Origin: Saururus chinensis
Lineage: Eukaryota; Streptophyta; Magnoliopsida; Piperales; Saururaceae
Assembly: GCA_035235625.1 (NCBI GenBank)
Contig: CP141149.1
Location: forward strand, 2,265,001-2,329,000
Direction of reading: 5' to 3'
Length of the DNA stretch: 64,000 bases
How positions within the stretch are numbered: position 1 is the first letter of the stretch; each line of letters starts with the position of its first letter. Positions 14,618-26,700 of this stretch are shown here, piece after piece. The notes under the pieces were generated by a model that worked only from the letters and a program-made list of their open reading frames with translations, was not told the DNA's origin and did not search any database. Made by a program: the position numbers and the translations under genes.

Positions 14618-15018
14618 AATTTTTCCTCTTATGTCTTTTCCGTATTGCTGAATCTTTGGACGTGAAGATTGGGATAAGCAGGGAGACGTTTGAGGATCAG
14701 GTACCAGTCAATGGGAATCATACACGCTCCTGTCATGCTGATATATTTTTGTGCGTGCGATTGAGGGCACGGAGCGTGGACGTGCGTTGAGCCATGAAAG
14801 GAAGTTGAAAACCACATGTGGAAGCGATGCTAAAGTTGATAAACCATCTTTGGCTTGAATCTAGGATAAGATATGCTTGGAAATCATTTGACTGGGGCCA
14901 AGAATAAGATAGTCATGGAAAAAGACACTTCATAAATGTCTATGTAGCTTTCAGCTTCAAAATGTTAATTTCCAACGTATTAAACACGGTACTAGCCTAA
15001 TAATTTGATTCATGTTCT

Positions 15019-15680
15019 CACTACAACAAATGAGAGCATTAGTAACGCTTGTAAGCGTTGTTAATACTCTCAAAATCGTCCCTAAAGGGTATTTGCGATG
15101 CTTACGGAGCGTTGCCATAAGCATTGCAAATAATCGGGTCAATAATAGTAAGTTGTGATAGAAAAACTAAAGCGTCGCTAATAGCACCTTTAGCGACAGT
15201 TTATAATCGTCGCTAATAAATAGTCACTAATAATTTAAAGTATTAGCGACGGTTTTAATTATGTCACTAATAATAAAAACTAGTGACTGTTTTATTTGCA
15301 TCGCTAAAAATAGTATTAGCGATGTTTTCGACTGTCGCGAATAATAAGTATTAGCCATGATTTATCATTGCTAATGATAAATATATTAGCTACTTTTTAT
15401 TAAAGATATATATTAGCGACGCTTTGCATGAGCATCACTAATAATTGTATTAGTGACACTTTATAAGCGTCGCTATTTAAGATCAACTATTAGAGACGTT
15501 TGGTAATCGTCGCTAATATGATTATTAGAGACGCTTTCAAAGTGTCACTGTTTAATAAAGGTAAAGGTAAAAATTAGCGATGCTAATAGAGCGTTGCTAA
15601 TTGGAATATTAGCGACGCATATGAGCTTCGCTAATAGGACCATTAGGGACGCTTTTGCAAGCGTCGCTAATGAACGAAAA
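15019..15680. repeat. CACTA subterminal repeat array
   Basis: More than a dozen imperfect copies of a TATTAGCGACGCTT motif occur, many arranged as head-to-head pairs (GCGTCGCTAATA...TATTAGCGACGC). In the En/Spm family such subterminal motifs bind the TNPA-type protein. The array ends at an A-rich run near 15680. Confidence 0.85.
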
Positions 15681-15935
15681 AAAAATTTTAAAAACAAATG
15701 GTGTGCTAAATAGAAATGAAAAATTACATTTATAATTTCTGATTATATCAGTACAATCATATCTCGATTATAGTTTAAAATCTCTTCTTACCATAAAATT
15801 TAAGTTCTTTCCTGTTAATGACATATTTGAAGATTAACTATCTTAACTCAATATCAAAATCTTCACTGCCTCCCCTCTGAAACAGGTATACATCAATATG
15901 TTCCTCGATGTGTTGTGACTATGATACATATCTCA
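15681..15935. other. spacer inside the CACTA element
   Basis: AT-rich DNA without a coding signal joins the terminal array to the captured synthetase fragment. Positions 15921-15960 look like a partial duplicate of 16033-16072 (GATACATATCTCA...GAGATGGAATA). Confidence 0.5.
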
Positions 15936-17468
15936 TCACGAGATGGAATAGCCAGTGTAAAACCAACCATCTTTCATCACTTTCTTTGGTAAATTATGGG
16001 TTTTTGTGGTAGCCACAGAAGACAGCTTTCCCCCTGATACATATCTCACCATGAGATGGAATAACAAGTGGGTCGTAGCCAAGCTCCAGGACCTCCTCAA
16101 GATGAATCTCAATGAACACTGAATCGTTCCAATCAATTCTATGTCATCGGGATAACAACATGATACCGATCCACAAATCTCTGTCAACCCTATTTATTTA
16201 AGCAATATCAGATAAAATAGGTTACTAAAAAAGGTATGATTTCTTATATATATTCATTAACATTGCAATTATCAAACTTCAAGCAATTTTGTTCCACTTA
16301 ACCATAGCCTTGAGCAACAAAACTGCAACTCGTAACCCTCAAAAACTCCTCTATCTTAGTGCTTAAATGAGCACCTCCAGAAATTATTAGGCAGATCCAC
16401 GCTCCTAATCTTGCCTTGACCTATATAAACAAATCCTATTGATGGATCAAAGAAGTTTTCAAGGACAAAACAAATCCTAAAAGTAAGGAATTTTGTGAAC
16501 TAAATAGTACACAAATACCATATTACGACAATATGGCTATCAATTCAGTAATCCTTTATATTAGGTACCACAAACCTTGGGCAATCGTGTCTTAACCCTA
16601 ATCCTATTTTTTCCAATGAATCCCATGCCCCTTTCAAATAAATAAATGGAAGGATATTTTTCCATACAGAAACTAACTATTTTTGTCAAAAATGAAGACC
16701 CGAATACCTGTTTGCAAACAAAAACGTGGTTTACCATTTTTTCCTTTTGTTGAAAAGAAGTATGAATTTCTATTGAAGAGTAAGAAGAACATTATGGTCA
16801 AAAATCCTGTACACCCATTTAGTGTATTTTACAAACATTATAACCTCTTTTGGAAATTACGCTAACTATTTGTATCTTGCCATACATGATATTAAATAAA
16901 GAGCAAGAATAAACCTTATGGAATGCTAACAAATCCACCAGAGATGATGCTTTTTGGTGCCCATACCCTAATTTCATCCAGTAAAGTTTGTTGATTCACA
17001 ACAAAGAAATCAAAAAAGTTAAAAATATATATAATGCTTTCAACTAGGAACAATGGAGAACATTATTATTGAGATCAGGTTTTGGTCCATTCGGTATTAT
17101 GTCTCGACACTTGAATAGCTTGAAGGCATAAATGGTTGATTTTAAATATTATCCATGTCATATTACAAACCAGGTTCTGATGCAACCAATACGTAAAAAA
17201 TGATGAAAATTTTCAATCAGGTCACTATGACCTATTACCACTTTAACTTAGTACTTGTATAAAAGATCAAATATCTTTCTGGTCCGTGGGTTCAATTCCT
17301 CTAATGCTCCCAAGACACTTACAAAACATTGCAAGTGTCCATTATGCCACCATTTTGCCACCACGATCAAGTTAAAGCCAAAAAGATACTAACATACCTT
17401 CATGAACCTTTTCAAACACTCTAGGCATGCCAGCAAATAAGGTTGGCTTCAACTCAATAAGATCATAC
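15936..17468 (-). pseudogene. captured long-chain acyl-CoA synthetase gene fragment (at least 4 exons)
   Basis: Four exon-like blocks lie in order on the minus strand. 17468-17398 encodes YDLIELKPTLFAGMPRVFEK, flanked by AG and a GTATGT donor. About 16985-16915 encodes KLGYGHQKASSLVDLLAFHK. About 16420-16304 encodes LIISGGAHLSTKIEEFLRV and ends QGYG. About 16189-15957 starts LTEICG and ends DGWFYTG. In plant LACS enzymes (AMP-binding family, which activates fatty acids to acyl-CoA) these blocks follow one another; QGYG-LTE is the adenylate-forming core motif and DGWFYTG matches the later DGW(F/L)HTG motif. The N-terminal P-loop exons and the C-terminus are absent. In the last block the reading frame shifts between GTI and KVMKDGW, so no functional product is expected. 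Intron positions are retained, which argues for capture of genomic DNA rather than a processed copy. Confidence 0.8.
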
Positions 17469-18229
17469 CTAATAGTATTCATATCCTTCGTAATTATTTT
17501 TTTATAAAATGTCACATTGGATGGTCAATCAAGAAATTTGAAAAAAATAACCTTAAGAAACAATGATTAGAAGTCCAGACCCCTTGATAGTAACCGACGG
17601 AATCATGCTAGCATTTTCTCTAATTGAGACTATAAAGTTGACATATGCCTAGCATTTTGCATGAGCAATCTTGTTCGGCAGTTTGAAAGAATTTCGAACA
17701 ATAGCCCGAAATGTCAATTTATGCGCTAATATCAGGTTGTACCAGGTGGGCAACAAAGAAAAAAAGAAATACAAGCATAATATGTATATAAAGAATAAAT
17801 AGCGTGAAAATAATGTCACAAAGTTCTTTGTGTATGTGACACATAAATGCATACACAAATGGTACTCACTAAAATGACCTCTAGATAAAATCTGTGGTTT
17901 ACTTGCAACGGTGTATATATACACAACTGACAAACTTTTTAATCTATTTTTACTACCTCTCTTAAATTTTTTCGAAGACGACTTCATTTAGAGTTTCCCT
18001 GGTACTAGCAAACTACAAAGTAGATTTAAGAATTGCATTTTCCACGAGCCAATCTGAAATAATTTCCACAAACTATGAGAAAAAAAAAGAAAATTACCAA
18101 AGAATACAAGTAACAACTGCTACCCTTTATCTCTATGTCACAGAGAAAAAGATAAGGAGACAAAAGACCCCTTAATTAATCATATGAAGTAAAAAATTAT
18201 ATATTAAAGCGATAATATACTACAATCAA
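17469..18229. other. unassigned stretch between the two captured gene fragments
   Basis: A 112-codon minus-strand frame (17987-17649) shows no domain and is lysine-rich, then hydrophobic. It is probably intron or flanking DNA of one of the captured genes. No splice-bounded block could be matched to LACS or ROPGAP here. Confidence 0.4.
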
Positions 18230-19190
18230 AATTGAGGTCCCAACTTACCAAACTCGTCAAGAAACCGAAGAGCGTTTTTTCTAGAAATGATGGACACCAT
18301 CTATATCTTTTAAAGCAAGTAAAATGGGCCTGCCAACAACCATTAACTTGACAGGGCGGTGCTTGTCTCTCCCTGTAGAATAAAATAGTTAAACATTTAT
18401 TGTTAAAGATATTTATGGCTTTTCCCTCAAAGATAAAATCATTTAAAATTGTCAATTCCTTTCAGAGTTTTGGGATTAACATTGTTTTTCCTTTCTAGCA
18501 TTGGGCTTGTTTCATGCTTCTACATGCAATGACATGCAAAGGCAAGGCTCTACAGCAAACAAGAGCAGAGTAGCCTTACACAGACATGACATAACCGATT
18601 TCTATTGTTGGCCAGTTAACCTTTTTAAAGAGTAAGCTACTTGATTATATTTAAAATACATGTTTAGTAGCACAAAAAAATCCAAAATGATCTTTAACAG
18701 CAAGTGTTATTATAGCACCAGAGAAAGAACGAACATTGAAAAGATCCATCAATAGCATTAGCCGTGTCATTCCGAAATATTCCATTGTTTCCCATGACAA
18801 GAGCAGCACTAGGTGCCTGTGCCAAAGCATGCTCCAGAGCTGTTTTCCACTCGTAGAGATCTTATGAGGACTCTGCCTGCTAAGTCAAAACATAAAAAAA
18901 TATTATGGTATAAGAATATACAAAGATATAACAATTAAGAAAAAAGAGTTCTATAGATTGCTTTCTGCACTTCAAGGAGGATTGATAATGAAGCACCTTC
19001 AGAGAGAATACTCGCCCATCACGACCATCAGGAAACAAAACAGTCAGTAGTTTTTTATCCTCCCTAGCCACCACAATGAAAGTAAAATTGTCAATATATT
19101 TTCAAGATTATGAGATTACATTTGAACAGAGACAAACAACTAATTGAAGGACCTACCTTCCAGAATTATTCCAATCAATTCCACCTAAAG
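18230..19190 (-). pseudogene. captured ROPGAP (RhoGAP with PH domain, REN1-like) gene fragment
   Basis: Exon-like blocks on the minus strand, in order, are: about 19190-19157, LTLGGIDWNNSG with a GT donor; 19074-18997, REDKKLLTVLFPDGRDGR then VFSLK and GT; about 18875-18740, DLYEWKTALEHALAQAPSAA then LVMGNNGIFRNDTANAIDGS; about 18375-18240, KHRPVKLMVVGRPILLALKD then, in another frame, SFLEKTLFGFL and a GTAAG donor. The blocks are colinear with the plant ROP GTPase-activating proteins that carry a PH domain (REN1 group), spanning the end of the PH domain and the entry to RhoGAP. The catalytic arginine region lies downstream in the family and is not present. The change of frame inside the last block and the lack of both gene ends mark it as a non-functional captured copy. 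Confidence 0.82.
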
Positions 19191-19684
19191 TGAGAAGAGG
19201 TCAAAACTTATCTAATTGTATGTAATACAATCTGCCTTTGCACTCATAACAATAACCAAAAATATTGATGTCTACAATGCAAATGCAATTAATTACTCAA
19301 ATAATTTAAGGAGAAAGAGAGGCCAAAATTCATATCCAATTCAAATATTGGTGTCCAAGATAAAACTTAATTCATAAAAACTGGACAACAAGCTTGTCTA
19401 GAGCTTTACAACTTTCCAGCAGCTACTATTAAATTTACAATAAAACTGTAATACTTTTAGAATTTTTGCATAACAATGTAAAAGTAAAGTACTAGTACGC
19501 ATAGGCATAACATTTATTATTTTACGTAAGGTTGAGCTAACGAATAGTTTCTAAAATATATTAACTTGAATGACAGTTGAGATTAGTAATAAGCATTACG
19601 TTAGCATTAGCGATGCTTGCATCATTGCTCCCTCATAAATTCCATAAGCGTGTCATTTTGAGTTTGTTGTTCTTGAATTTGACT
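19191..19684. other. spacer between captured fragment and TNPA-like gene
   Basis: AT-rich DNA. A subterminal-type motif (TTAGCATTAGCGATGCTT) occurs at about 19603-19620. Nothing else is recognised. Confidence 0.4.
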
Positions 19685-20645
19685 TTAATGTTGTTCAATA
19701 TGGATTTCTTGATGTTCAAGACGTTCTTTATATTTTTCAATCATCACACGCACATTAGAAGCTAACCTTTCTGCCATTTGGGCTCTTTGAGTAGCATTTT
19801 TGAGCTGCGCAGATATCTCTTGTCTTGATGGAGACGCTAGGTCCATCTCACCTTTTTCAAGACCATGCACATAATTCTTTCATTCCCCTATAATCTAAAA
19901 TGCTATTTGGTCTTCAGTTAGTCCTTGTGCCCACTCGTCTGAACTTGATGGTCATCGCAAGCTTCAATCATTTTATTCTGCAATTATAAATGTCTAATTA
20001 AATCAATAAAAAATATAAAAAATTAAAGTCATGATATTAATACATGCAAACTAATCAATAACTAAGCCTTACATGCAAATCATGAGCCTCATTGCTTATC
20101 CAATCACCATTTCTTGTTGAGAAGTGGGTTTCTTTGTAAAAATCAATCATACTAAATTAATGATCCTCATTCTCATTCTGCTTACGCTGTCTCATTCAAG
20201 GGTAAGTAAAAAGATAGGTGCAACAAATAAATGTAAAGTGTAGCCCACAAATAAAACTAAGATGTTGCAAGTATTACCAACTCCTCAAAGTAACATACAA
20301 ATGGTTTTGAACCTCCAGTATGTCGGATTTTCAATTACTGTCGGTTCCTCTTAGCTACAAAACTAATATCCTACATTGAAAGTTGCACTCATGTTAAGAA
20401 TAATGTAATATCATGTTAGCAAAATAAACAAGAAAAATATGCACATATAAAAGAATCATAGTCCATACCTCAAATTCCTTCAATGCAAACCTATCACAAA
20501 TTATTTCCCATTTGTCTGAGGTAATAGTATCATATGGATTGGCTTTCGTTGTAGCTAAATCTCTATGTGTTTTGAAGTGTTTGTGCATGTGATATCTAAA
20601 GTCTTTAAACCTCTCAGCGAATATCCTATTAAGTGCAGTCATAAC
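19685..20645 (-). pseudogene. CACTA second gene, TNPA/Ptta (Transposase_24-like) remnant
   Basis: The block at 20642-20460 contains KWEIICDRFALKEFE preceded by an HMHKHFKTH region. It corresponds to the conserved W..(I/L)CD.F....F segment of plant Ptta/En/Spm proteins. The block at 19870-19685 (Gln/Glu/Lys-rich, QMAERLASNVRVMIEKYKER) is the coiled-coil C-terminal region. In CACTA elements this protein is thought to bind the terminal repeats. The intervening sequence may be an intron or decayed exon. It lies downstream of TNP2 on the same strand, as usual for the family. Low integrity. Confidence 0.7.
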
Positions 20646-21582
20646 ATGACCAGGGTCTCCATGTAATTCGAAGTTATCCGACTAAATTGTATAAACAATA
20701 TATTAAAAAATTAATACGTATGGTACTAAGAGTTAGTAAAAGGAGAAATAAATTCTGAAATGAAATCTACCTTAAGCTTATCATGCAATAACACTTTATT
20801 TAGTCTTGGAACATGTCTCCAATCAGAAATAAATTCTCCCTTTCATCTATCATTGATACATAATATCAGCATTTGAGTCCTTCTTTGCATGTTAATTCGG
20901 CACATTTAGTGTTATTGGTTTCAATTTATCATTGGGAATTTCAACAATTATTTTCCCTTTCTTTTGCACCAATTCATGCAATGATCTACTGACTGCCTTT
21001 CCATGACCTCTCTTTTGTGAAGATCCTATAAAAAAAGACATTATATAAGATAACGTATTATTACAAGACATATAGAGAGACTACCTGCATCACTAGAAGA
21101 AACAAGAAAAAATAGCATATTATAACAAGGCATATAGAGAGATTACTTGCTTAACTAGAAGAAACATCTAAGCCATCTGCAAACTCTCCATCCCCATATT
21201 TGTTTATTAAGTGTTGTTGCTTGTTGCCTCCAGGAGCCATAACTTTAAACATATTTTAGTAAATAAATGTAAGTGGAGACCATTTCAATTTAGAACAAGT
21301 AAAGGTTATTGACTAAGTGAATATTGTGTTCAACTAAAAAATGCCATAAATCAATGTGATTTATTTGCAAATTTTTAATTACTTTAAATAACTACATAAC
21401 AACTATGCCAGAATTTTCATCACTCGACATAAGTGTTTCTTCCTCACTACAATACTCATTTATAGTATCATCTTCTGCATCAGTCATATCATCATTAATG
21501 AAATTCAAAGCTCAATCATCTAATCTCATATTGGCATTAATTGCATGTGAATCAATATCAATGGGAACCATGTCCTATCTCT
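20646..21582. other. inter-gene part of the CACTA element
   Basis: AT-rich DNA with short motifs of the upstream part of the second gene on the minus strand, such as the lysine/arginine-rich stretch near 20990-21030 that reads GKAVSRSLHELV. No complete exon was delimited. Confidence 0.4.
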
Positions 21583-23768
21583 TTAATGGTAATAATTCAT
21601 CTTAATCAATTTCATTGTGAGGATTGACAATCCCATTGTATGCAATTTGCTCCTCTTCTTGATAGTCATCTTCAATGTTGATAGCCCCTCGCCTTCCTCT
21701 GCTTCCATAACATCATACATTCCCCTTGGCTTCAACTTTTGCACAATTTGCCAATTACCCTGCAATTTAGTGTCCTTCATGTAAAAAACTTGTGTACCCT
21801 GAATTTCTAGAATGAAAGGGTCATCCTTGTACCACATGTTAGATGTATTAATGGCTATAAAGTGGGCATCTGTGTGAATTCCTGATTTTTTCCTGTATTC
21901 CATCATTCGCACTTGAAAAGAGAAACCTGAAACTGAAACAAGTAGTGTAACTCAATAATGTCTATCAAGACACCATAGAATTCTATAGATTTTCCATTGT
22001 GCTCCCCGCTAACAATGACACCACTATTTTGTGTATGATGATTTTTTTCACGCTCTTTTGTGTGGAACCTCATACCATTCACGATGCAACCTATATATCT
22101 TATTATTTGTTGATTTGGACCACATGCTAATGCATACATTTCATCGTTCGTAGTTGGCCGACTCTAACTATGTAGGAGTTCTATCTGTTGGGAAAAAAAT
22201 TGATAAACCAAAAGTTCTAAAATAAAAAATTCATGTATTATCATAATAAGGTATATTATATAAATTTGTATGCCCACTTACACGTTTCACAAATCAATCA
22301 CTAAATTTTTTTTCATGCCTTTGTTGCAAATTTTGAGAATTTTCATGCATTAACTCTATCTTGTGCTCACTACATACATATATTAGAATTATATATTACA
22401 AATATTAAATTCACATAGCAATTTTAGTTGCAAATGCAAATATAAGTTTACTTGTGAAAAGTAATTCTCTATTTCGGTACAATTATTCAACACATAATAT
22501 CGAGCCTTAGTGAGCTCTGCTAGGTTGAGCTTGTGAAAAGTGCCAGATCCAGGTTGAACATTTTGTCCAAACACAGAATGTCTGGTGCATGGTTGGCCTT
22601 CACATCCATCATGGTTACGATGTTTATGATTAAATCTAGTCTCAATACCATCAAGATACATGGAGTAAAAGGTGAGACATTCTTTGTTGATGTAAACTTC
22701 AGCTATCAAGCCCTCTGGACGTGCTTTGTTATGCACATCTTATTTTAGAGTATGGAGGAACCTATTATAACGTGTTAAACATAAAATTAATCGATAATAA
22801 AAATCAAAATATATTCTAACCTTTCAATCGGGTACATGCACCGATACTGGACAGGCCCACCTATTATCGCTTCATAAGATAAATGAACTACTAAATGGAC
22901 CATAACATCAAAGAATGGCGGTGGAAATACTCTCTCTAGCTTGCATAATATAAAGACGATTTCTTTGTCAACAGTCTCCAATACTTTCAATCATAGTGTC
23001 TTGCTACACTACTCTTTAAAGAAGAACCCCAACTCAATCAAAGGCATTGACACTTCCTTATTCAAATATCCGCGCATTGCAACCAGGAGGAGCCTTTGTA
23101 AAAATACATGACAATCGTGACTTTTCATTTCCAATATCTTGTAGTCATTATCATGAACTCAACGAGATATATTAGATGCATATGCGTCTGGAAATTTAAC
23201 TGGCTTCATCCACTCACAAAAGGGACATTTTTCATCTTGGGACAATGTATAGCATGCAGGTGGCATCACATATCACCAATTTTTCTCAGGTGTAACTCTA
23301 GCCTTAAAGCCCATATCAGCCAAGTCTAAGCGGGCATTTATGTTATCTATTGTTTTCTCCAAGTTGAATAGTGTTCCAATAATATTATTACAAATGTTCT
23401 TCTCAATTTGCATAACATCCAAATTGTGACGTAGCTTGAGTGTTCTCAAATAGGGTAATTCAAAGAATATACTCTCTTTTTTCCAATTTAACTCCCCCTC
23501 AATACGTTTCCTTTTCTTGTTGTTTTGTCCCTTCCCAAATACAACCTGACTCACATTTTCCAACTATGACAACAAGTCATCCCAGACAATTATAACGGCT
23601 TTGACCTCAATTATGATTTCCCTTTTTATTTCTCCTTATACCGAAATTGTGAATAGTGCTTGTGTGGCAAGAAACGACGATGTCCCATGCAAGATGTCTT
23701 TCTACCATGATTCAATCTTTCATAGCTATCATCTTTATTGCAAGTTGGACATGCCAAAAAACCCTTAG
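21583..23768 (-). pseudogene. CACTA TNP2-type transposase gene remnant (Transposase_21, DUF4218, DUF4216)
   Basis: Minus-strand blocks in family order are: 23768-23620, GFLACPTCNKDDSYERLNHG and GHRRFLPHKHYSQFRY-type sequence (TNP2 N-terminal half); 23563-23273, FFELPYLRTLKLRHNLDVMQ with IEKNICNNIIGTL (Transposase_21); 22990-22787, CKLERVFPPPFFDVMVHL and GGPVQYRCMYPIERLE (DUF4218); 22736-22389, PEGLIAEVYINKECLTFYS; 22139-21903, GCIVNGMRFHTKERE with TQNSGVIV and FYGVLIDIIEL, and 21912-21583, MWYKDDPFILEIQGTQVFYM (DUF4216). The catalytic protein would cut and join CACTA ends. Upstream exons are missing because the copy stops at the junction with E2 at about 23770. The coding blocks are split by several stops, so this copy looks dead. 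Confidence 0.85.
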
Positions 23769-23797
23769 TACTTTCTTCAGCTAGACCCACATGAAAC

Positions 23798-26700
23798 TCA
23801 ATCCCGATAAACAGGATCTTCTAGAAGTAATTCATCAACTTCTAAAATCTTCAACTCTACAAATGGTTTAAAATGGTGACCATTGACTTTAAACACCACA
23901 CTATTCCTAGGATTCTCAATCTCAATAGCTCTATAGGAATAAAATGTATGAACTATGAAAGGACCTATACATTGAGATCTCAATTTTCCCAAAAATAAAT
24001 GCAAACAAGAATTATAAAGAACGACCTTCTGACCAGGTGCAAAAGATTTTGTCAAAATGTTGAGATCAAGAACCTTTTTCGTTTAGTACTTATAAATTTT
24101 AGCACAATCATAAGCATCATTTCGAATTTCCTCCAGCTCATTAATCTGCAACATCCTATGAACACCTGCCTTGTTAAGATCAAAATTCAATTGCTTTATA
24201 GCCCAATATGCTCTATGTTCTAACTCAACAAAAGATGACAAGCCTTACCAAAAATAATTCTGTATGGAGAAATTCCAATGGGAGTTTTAAATGCGGTACG
24301 ATATGCCCACATTGTATCAATAAGTTGTAATGACAAATCCTTCCTATTAGGGTTTACAATTTTCTCAAAAATTTGTTTAATCCCCCTATTAGAAATCTCA
24401 ACTTGACCACTAGTATTGGGGTGATAAGGTGTAACAATTTTACATTTCTTCATTAATTGCTCGAAAACCCTATTATAGAAATGCTTCCCCCTATCACTAA
24501 CAATGACACGTGGAGTACCAAAGCACACAAAAACATTCTCTCTCAAAAAGTGAACCACAACCTTGTGATCATTTGTTTTGGAAGCGATTGCCTCTACCCA
24601 CTTAGACACATAATCAACCCTGACAAGGATGTACAAATTACCAAAAGAATTAGAAAAGTGACCCATAAAATCAATGCCTCAAACACCAAATATCTCAACT
24701 ATCAAGTTTGGGTTTAGTGGCACCTTATTTCTACAGATATACTCCCTAACTTTTAACATCTTTCACAGGCTGAGCAATAGGTGTGAGAATTTCTATAAAT
24801 GGTGGACCAATAAAATCCACACTACAAAATCATTGCAACAATCTTTCTAGAACTAAAGTGACCGCCACAAGCATGATCATGACAAAAGAAGATGACATTT
24901 AGTTGATCATTTTCAAGCACACACCTCCTAATTATTTGATCGGGACAATATTTGAGGAAGTAATGGTCATCCCAAAATAAGTACTTAACCTCAACTAAAA
25001 ATTTACGTCTATCTTGTTTAGTCCAATGAGAAGGCATTTGCTTAATAACAAGATAATTCACTATATTAGCATACCAAGGTAGCAGGAGATATGAAGTAAA
25101 TACTCATTAGGAAAAAACTCAGTAATAGGTACAGAATCATTAGTAAAATCAACTGTAATCTAGATAAGTTGTGTACTACAACATTTTCAGAACCCTTCTT
25201 ATCCCAAATTTCAAGATCAAATGCCTGTAGCAACAATATCCATCGGATAAGATGAGGTTTAGCATCCTTTTTAGATAAAAAGCACTTCAATGCAACATGA
25301 TTTGAATAGACAAAGACCTTGGACCCTAATAAATAGGACCTAAACTTATCTAGTATGAAAACAATAGCTAACAACTCTTTTTCGTGGTTGAGTAATTGAG
25401 TTGAGCATCATTTATAGTTTTACTAGCATAGTAGATCACATGGGGAAGTTTATCAATGTGCTACCCTAAAATAGCACTAATGACAAAATCAGAGGGATCA
25501 CACATACTTTCAAAGGGCATACTCCAATCTGGTGGTATAATAATAGGTGCAGATGTCAATTCAGTCTTAAGCATTTCAAAAGCATGAAGACACTCATCAT
25601 AAAAAATAAATGGAGAATCTTTGGCAAATAAATTGCACAAAGGTCTAGAAATTTTACTAAAGCTTTTGAAAAATCTCCAATAAAAGTTTGACCAAAAAAT
25701 GATCTAATTTCTTTTACAATTTGTAGAGGTAGAAGATGAGAAATTATATCAATTTCAGCTTTTTCAACCTCAATGCCCTTATGTGATATGACATGCTCAA
25801 GAGCAATCCCCTTTTGTACCATAAAATGACATTTCTCCCAATTAAGTACAAGATTCTTCTCCTTACACCACACTAACACTAGGGAGAGGTGGTGTAAACA
25901 CTCATCAAATGTAGAGCCAAAGATGGAAAATCATCCAAAAACACCTCTAGGAAACATTCTACCATGTCTGAGAAAATGTTAATCATGCATCGTTGGAAAG
26001 TGGCAGGTGCATTGCATAAACCCGAAGGGCATGCGACGGTAGTCAAACATCCCAAAAGGACGAGTGAAGGTAGTCTTTTCTTGATCCTCTGGTGCTATAG
26101 GAATCTGGTTATAACCGGAATACCCATGATGAAAGCAATAATAAGCATGGCCGGCAAACCTCTCTAACATCTAATCTATGAAAGCAAGAGGAAAGCTATC
26201 TTTCCTTGTCATAGCATTCAACTTCCTATAGTCAATACAAACATGCCAACCTATTTGAACATTAGTTGGGACTAACTCAATAGAATCATTCTTGACTACT
26301 ATTATACTAGACTTCTTTGGCACAACCTGAACAGGACTCACCCAACTACTCTCAGAAATTCGGTAAATGACACCCACAAAAAGCTTCAAAACATTTGCTC
26401 TAACCACATCTTGCATCATAGGGTTTAAGAGCCTTTGAGTTTCACATGAAGGTTTAACATTTTTATCTAAGTGAATTCTATGCATAACTCAGAAGGACTA
26501 ATACCCTTAATGTCAGAAATTCCACCCTATAGCCTCCTTGTGATCTTTAAGGACATCAATTAATTTTTTCAATTGAAATCATCTAGATTAGAACCTATGA
26601 TGACTAGTAAAGTTTCAGAAGAAACTAAAAAAACATACTTGAGGGTGTCAGGTAATGGTTTTAGATCCATCTTGGGTGGTTCCACAGTGGATGGAAGGGG

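Larger units (their letters stand above)
13847..15018. other. interval between two CACTA termini, possibly unique sequence
   Basis: This stretch lies between a right CACTA terminus (13846) and a left one (15019), and I see no copy of it elsewhere in the window. It contains a candidate 3'-terminal exon (14135-14215) and a 122-codon open frame (14249-14617). It is a good candidate for pre-insertion host DNA. Confidence 0.4.
15019..23770 (-). mobile_element. large CACTA (En/Spm) transposon with captured host gene fragments
   Basis: The left terminus CACTACAACAAATGAGAGC starts at 15019, followed by about 650 bp of subterminal repeats. Reading on the minus strand from the right: TNP2-type transposase (23768-21583), TNPA/Ptta-type second gene (about 20645-19685), a ROPGAP fragment (about 19190-18240), an acyl-CoA synthetase fragment (17468-15936), then the terminal array. 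The right end is not present; at about 23770 it abuts the pol end of E2. One subterminal-like repeat at 19605-19625 sits between the transposase and captured parts. The captured part could therefore be a smaller nested CACTA whose other end is lost. Confidence 0.75.

Noticed and set aside
15019-15680. Regularly spaced repeats resembling a CRISPR array
   Set aside because: Repeats are degenerate, in both orientations, and belong to the subterminal array of a CACTA element with a CACTA terminus; the DNA is eukaryotic.
17649-17987. 112-codon minus frame between captured gene fragments as a gene
   Set aside because: No homology recognised, biased composition; more likely intron or flank of captured DNA.
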